From NCBI GenBank assembly GCA_017440275.1, contig JAFSHN010000043.1, positions 1-64,000 on the forward strand: a stretch of DNA of 64,000 bases. Direction: 5' to 3'. The position numbers and the translations under genes were made by a program. The notes under the pieces were generated by a model. The model was not told where the DNA came from, searched no databases, and saw only the letters and a program-made list of their open reading frames with translations. This document shows, in pieces, positions 60,622-64,000 of the stretch (its first letter is position 1; each line of letters opens with the position of its first letter). Origin of the DNA: Bacillota bacterium. Its GTDB lineage: Bacteria > Bacillota > Clostridia > Peptostreptococcales > Anaerovoracaceae.

Positions 60622-62133
60622 ATGCTATATAATTCAAAACTTGCAGATTTTAAAAACTTAATCAGCAAGATAGAAATGATAGATAACACAAGAAACTCAC
60701 TTATTTATTGGGATAAGATTACAAATATGCCGCCTGAAGGCATTGAATATCGCTCCAAGGTAATGGCTTATCTGGCTGAAGAACAATACAAACTTTTTTC
60801 AGGCAGAGAGTTTGCCGGATATGTGAAGTATTTCAAAGATAACAAGAAAAACGACCATATAACAGATGCGATGGTCCGCAGGATTTATGACAGCTCATAT
60901 GCTTTGCACAAAATCCCTGAGAAAGAGTATCACGATTATGTAGAACTCTTTACAACGGCAGAACAAATCTGGGAAAAGGCGAAAAAAGAAAACCAATACG
61001 AAGTGATTCGCCCTTACTGGGAAAAAATCTTCGATTATTTCCGAAAGTTCGCAGAGTACTGGGGCTACGAGGGAGAACCTTATGATGCCTTGATGGGCTA
61101 CTACGAAAAAGGTCTGACTGTAGAGAAAATGGATGAGATGGTTAGTGAAATCAAATCTGTTCTCATCGGATTCAGAAAACAGATTCAGGATGCTGCAGAA
61201 ACTGAAGCCGTAACCCTTGAAGATATACCTGTTATAGATGCTGCTACTCAGCAGAAAATCTGGAAGATGATTCTTTCACAACTTGGATTTTCTTTCACTG
61301 CCGGAAGAGTGGATACGGGTTCACACCCAACAATCCTGTCAAACTCGCCATCGGATGTAAGAATCGTCAGCACGTGTAACGAACAGGATTTTCGTGCCGG
61401 TATTTTCAACATTCTTCATGCAGGGGGTAAAGGAATCTACCATCAGTCAATTGATAAGGACTTGATGGGGACTTTCCTGGCAGATACTCCTTCATGGATA
61501 TTCGAAGAAGCAATCGGCAGATTTTATGAAAATATTATAGGAAAGAGCAAAGGCTTCTGGCTCAGATTTTACGATGAGATATGCGAAATTGCACCGCAGT
61601 TGAAAAAATATACAGCCTGTCAGCTTTTTAAGAGCGTCAACAACGTTGAGCCCGGTGCAGTGAGACTTGAGGCAGATGAACTGTCCTACCTGCTACATAT
61701 AATTATCAGATACGAAATAGAAAGAGAAATCTTTAAAGGGAAAATAAGCACAGAGGATATACCTGAAATATGGAATAAAAAATACGAGGACTATTTAGGG
61801 GTAAAACCTGCAAATGACAGCGAAGGAGTGCTGCAGGATATCCATTGGTCAGCAGGATATGTGGGATATTTTCCAACTTATCTGCTTGCAGAACTAATGG
61901 CAGCGCAAATTAAGTCGGCTTTAGAAGAAGCTTGCGGAGATTTGGACCAGCTTATTTCAGAAGGAAGATTTGAGGTTATTAATAAGTGGCTCAAAGAAAA
62001 TATCTTTAAGCACGGAGCGATTTATACAAACGCAGAACTTTTAGTGATTTCAACGGGCAAGGGACTGGATTCGGTTCATTATATTGACTACTTGCGGAAT
62101 AAGTTTTCCGAGGTATATAAAACAAAGTTATAA
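60622..62133 (+). CDS. M32 carboxypeptidase-like protein without the HExxH motif (pseudoenzyme)
   Basis: The 503-residue helical protein aligns with M32 (thermostable carboxypeptidase) along its length: an N-terminal WDKITNMPPEGIEYRSKVMAYLAEE, YDALMGYYEKGLTVEKMDEM, and a family-type end WSAGYVGYFPTYLLAELMAAQ. The zinc site is broken. Where active members have HExxH, this reads HAGGK (266-270): first His kept, catalytic Glu replaced by Ala, second His by Lys. The HES motif is replaced by FEE (294-296), keeping the third Glu. It should lack metallopeptidase activity. It sits between two MFS genes and before PepX. A binding or regulatory role is inferred. Confidence 0.85.
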   Translation: MLYNSKLADFKNLISKIEMIDNTRNSLIYWDKITNMPPEGIEYRSKVMAYLAEEQYKLFSGREFAGYVKYFKDNKKNDHITDAMVRRIYDSSYALHKIPEKEYHDYVELFTTAEQIWEKAKKENQYEVIRPYWEKIFDYFRKFAEYWGYEGEPYDALMGYYEKGLTVEKMDEMVSEIKSVLIGFRKQIQDAAETEAVTLEDIPVIDAATQQKIWKMILSQLGFSFTAGRVDTGSHPTILSNSPSDVRIVSTCNEQDFRAGIFNILHAGGKGIYHQSIDKDLMGTFLADTPSWIFEEAIGRFYENIIGKSKGFWLRFYDEICEIAPQLKKYTACQLFKSVNNVEPGAVRLEADELSYLLHIIIRYEIEREIFKGKISTEDIPEIWNKKYEDYLGVKPANDSEGVLQDIHWSAGYVGYFPTYLLAELMAAQIKSALEEACGDLDQLISEGRFEVINKWLKENIFKHGAIYTNAELLVISTGKGLDSVHYIDYLRNKFSEVYKTKL

Positions 62134-62164
62134 GCAAAAGAAAGACAAAAAGGAGAAAGACACA

Positions 62165-63421
62165 ATGCAAACTTTATTAAGAAAGATCGGCCTGAATGAA
62201 AAGATGGCAAGAAACTTCTGGGGCATTATGATTATTGCATTTGCAGGTGCAATCATCTACGGCCTGCCTTACTTCAGATATGACTACTATGATGCATATC
62301 TGGAAGTTTACAACTTAACTGACGCTCAGATGGGTGTATTCGGTTCCATTCTGGGTATCTTCGGTATGATTTCCTACCTCTTTGGTGGTGTTGTATGCGA
62401 CAGATTCTCAACAAGAACTATCCTGACAGTATCCTTAATCGGTACAGGCCTTGGTGGTTTTGTTCACTTATTACCTTTAAGCTATGAAGCATTACTTTGC
62501 CTGTATGCTTTCTGGGGATGCTCTTCCCTGTTCGCATTCTGGCCATGCTGCATCAAGGCAGTTCGTGTACTGACTGGTAACGATGACCAGGGTAAGGCTT
62601 TCGGTTTCTTCGAAGGAGGTCGTGGTATCGGTGCTGCTGTAATGGCAACAGGTGCTGTAATGGCATTCAAGTTCGGTGCAGGCGCTATGGAAGACCAGGT
62701 TGCAGGTATGAAAGCAGCTATTATCTTCTACTCCCTGTTAACAATCCTGATGGGTGTTTTAACATGGATCACAGTTAAAGATGGTAAGATGGAAGCAAGC
62801 GACAAGATTTCCTTCAAGGGTATTGGAGAATTAATTAAGATGCCTGCAGTTTGGATTATCGGTTTAGCTACATTAACTAACTATGTAATGACATTATCCA
62901 TCTACTATTTCACTCCTTACTTAACAGAAATTTTAGGAGCATCCGTAGTATTCGGTGCAGCAGTTGCAGCTGGTAAGAGATGGTTATCCTACGTTGGTTC
63001 CATCGGTGGCGGCTATATCACTGACAAAATCGGTGCAGGCAAGTTGATTTTTGTATCCTTCATCGTAATGGCTGTTGGTACAGTTGCTATGCTGGCTCTG
63101 CCACAGAACTCAAGCAGCGTATTATTATTCGTAATCCTGTTCTTCATTGTTTACACATTCTACAATGTAAACTACTCCCAGACTTGGGCTATGATGAGTG
63201 AAGGTGCAATCCCTGAAAGATTATCCGGAACAGCAGCAGGTCTGATTTCAACAGTTGGTTACTTACCTGAAATCTTCATCTCTTTAGTTGCAGGTTACAC
63301 ATTAGATGCTTATCCTGGAGCTGAAGGTTACCAGAAATACTTCACATTCGTAGTAATCATGATGGTTGCCGGTGCTATCGTATCCTTAGTATGGATGAAG
63401 ATGCTCAAGAAGAATAAGTAA
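62165..63421 (+). CDS. MFS transporter
   Basis: A 418-residue carrier of the major facilitator superfamily, with 12 helices and a first-loop motif GGVVCDRFSTRTIL. EGGRGIGAAVMATGAVMAF is the helix-5 glycine region. It differs clearly from the MFS protein at 59260, so the two are not a recent duplication. Start ATG at 62165 follows AAGGAGA. It lies 31 bases after the M32-like gene and ten bases before PepX, so it belongs to the same unit. Substrate unknown; peptide or amino-acid transport is inferred from context. Confidence 0.88.
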   Translation: MQTLLRKIGLNEKMARNFWGIMIIAFAGAIIYGLPYFRYDYYDAYLEVYNLTDAQMGVFGSILGIFGMISYLFGGVVCDRFSTRTILTVSLIGTGLGGFVHLLPLSYEALLCLYAFWGCSSLFAFWPCCIKAVRVLTGNDDQGKAFGFFEGGRGIGAAVMATGAVMAFKFGAGAMEDQVAGMKAAIIFYSLLTILMGVLTWITVKDGKMEASDKISFKGIGELIKMPAVWIIGLATLTNYVMTLSIYYFTPYLTEILGASVVFGAAVAAGKRWLSYVGSIGGGYITDKIGAGKLIFVSFIVMAVGTVAMLALPQNSSSVLLFVILFFIVYTFYNVNYSQTWAMMSEGAIPERLSGTAAGLISTVGYLPEIFISLVAGYTLDAYPGAEGYQKYFTFVVIMMVAGAIVSLVWMKMLKKNK

Positions 63422-63430
63422 TCTGATAAA

Positions 63431-64000
63431 ATGAAAAAGTTAAATAACATTGAATGTATTCTGGAAAGGGTGTACATAGAAACTCCCGTTGATACTGACG
63501 GAGACGGCAAACTGGATTTGGTTGCTGCCTATATCACCCGTCCTGTATCAACACTTCAAGGGGAAAAGGTTCCTGCAGTGTACGTTGCAAACCCTTATAT
63601 GATGCTCTGCAACGAAGACGATTATGTTCCTCATAATGTGGACCTTGAAGTAAAAATATATCCTGAACAGAATATCAAGGAATCAGATATACGATATGAT
63701 TTCAGCAAGGAACCTGTTTATGAAGCAGAGTTTCCAAGGAAAACAAGGGGATATGCAGAAACTTCAATCCTTGATGAAAAGGTTGAATTCGACTGCATTT
63801 CAGAATTATATGCTTATCTGAATCAGAAGGGTTATGCGTCAGTGTTCTGTGCAGGACTTGGAACAAAAGGCTCAGAAGGGTATACTCTCACAGGCTCAAG
63901 AGAAGAAATTATGGCTTTCAAGGCTGTAATTGACTGGCTGAACGGAAGATGCCGCGCATTTACCGACAAAGAAAACAACATCGAAATTAAAGCTGATTGG
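63431..64000 (+). CDS. Xaa-Pro dipeptidyl-peptidase (PepX, S15 family), partial
   Basis: An open frame without stop runs off the window: 190 residues are visible. YIETPVDTDGDGKLDLVAAYITRP is the N-terminal part of S15 peptidases, and GYASVFCAGLGTKGSEGYTLTGSREEIMAFKAVIDWLNG is the region just before the catalytic Ser. The catalytic triad lies beyond 64000. PepX releases X-Pro dipeptides. It starts ten bases after the MFS gene, without a strong ribosome site. Confidence 0.85.
   Translation, partial: MKKLNNIECILERVYIETPVDTDGDGKLDLVAAYITRPVSTLQGEKVPAVYVANPYMMLCNEDDYVPHNVDLEVKIYPEQNIKESDIRYDFSKEPVYEAEFPRKTRGYAETSILDEKVEFDCISELYAYLNQKGYASVFCAGLGTKGSEGYTLTGSREEIMAFKAVIDWLNGRCRAFTDKENNIEIKADW

Overview
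The window is AT-rich and reads as one stretch of bacterial chromosome from a low-GC Gram-positive anaerobe of the class Clostridia. The signs are the rpoA-rplQ end of the ribosomal operon, the SRP RNA-dnaX-ybaB-recR-bofA block, strong AAGGAGG ribosome sites, a BofA homologue, SLH and sortase-type surface proteins, and 4-hydroxybutyryl-CoA dehydratase, an oxygen-sensitive enzyme of amino-acid and 4-aminobutyrate fermenters. An amino-acid fermenter near Anaerovoracaceae/Peptostreptococcales is my best guess; the genus cannot be read from the sequence.

Layout. 1-7500: rpoA tail, rplQ, abfD, a small membrane protein, pcrA, ligA (split by an in-frame stop before its BRCT domain) and an amidinotransferase. 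7500-15900: SRP RNA, dnaX, ybaB, recR, a reversed yaaL, bofA, an SNF-type symporter, ybaK, yitT, an ABC-F ATPase and a glyoxalase-fold protein. 15900-25200: AbrB regulator plus MGT glycosyltransferase, a DUF4261 protein, a DUF1538 membrane protein with a tandem PII-like protein, a PTS IIC-like transporter, NiaR, MarR, an anchored zinc-finger-like protein (also split by a stop) and a YeeE-type transporter. 25300-32000: two related BspA-type leucine-rich-repeat surface proteins, one with SLH domains and one with a sortase-type tail, sharing near-identical promoter cores. 32200-46600: RNase R (apparently leaderless), an amino-acid racemase, uvrB-uvrA, pncB, a papain-fold protein, fba, small unknowns, an RluA enzyme, lepB, a reduced S26-like protein and smpB. 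46640-47550: tmRNA followed by a scar carrying extra direct and inverted copies of its 3' end. 47550-58550: crcB, XRE regulators, GNAT, carbonic anhydrase, DUF4317, a Sel1-repeat protein with two CbbX/SpoVK-type AAA+ domains, RsuA, DUF1508, a lipase-like hydrolase, EcsC and QueT. 58600-64000: a HTH regulator followed by MFS, an M32-family protein that has lost its HExxH motif, MFS, and the start of an Xaa-Pro dipeptidyl-peptidase.

How genes work together. DNA repair and replication genes recur (pcrA, ligA, dnaX, recR, uvrA, uvrB). smpB and ssrA form the trans-translation pair. niaR and pncB belong to niacin salvage. DUF1538 with the double PII protein looks like a transporter with its own sensor. 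The last cluster looks like a peptide or amino-acid uptake and hydrolysis unit in which one peptidase has become a pseudoenzyme.

The best leads for undescribed biology are the M32 pseudopeptidase between two MFS carriers, the DUF1538-PII pair, the Sel1-AAA-AAA fusion, the 63-bp tandem repeat array at 34153-34330, the tmRNA 3'-end scar, and the two genes interrupted by single in-frame stops.
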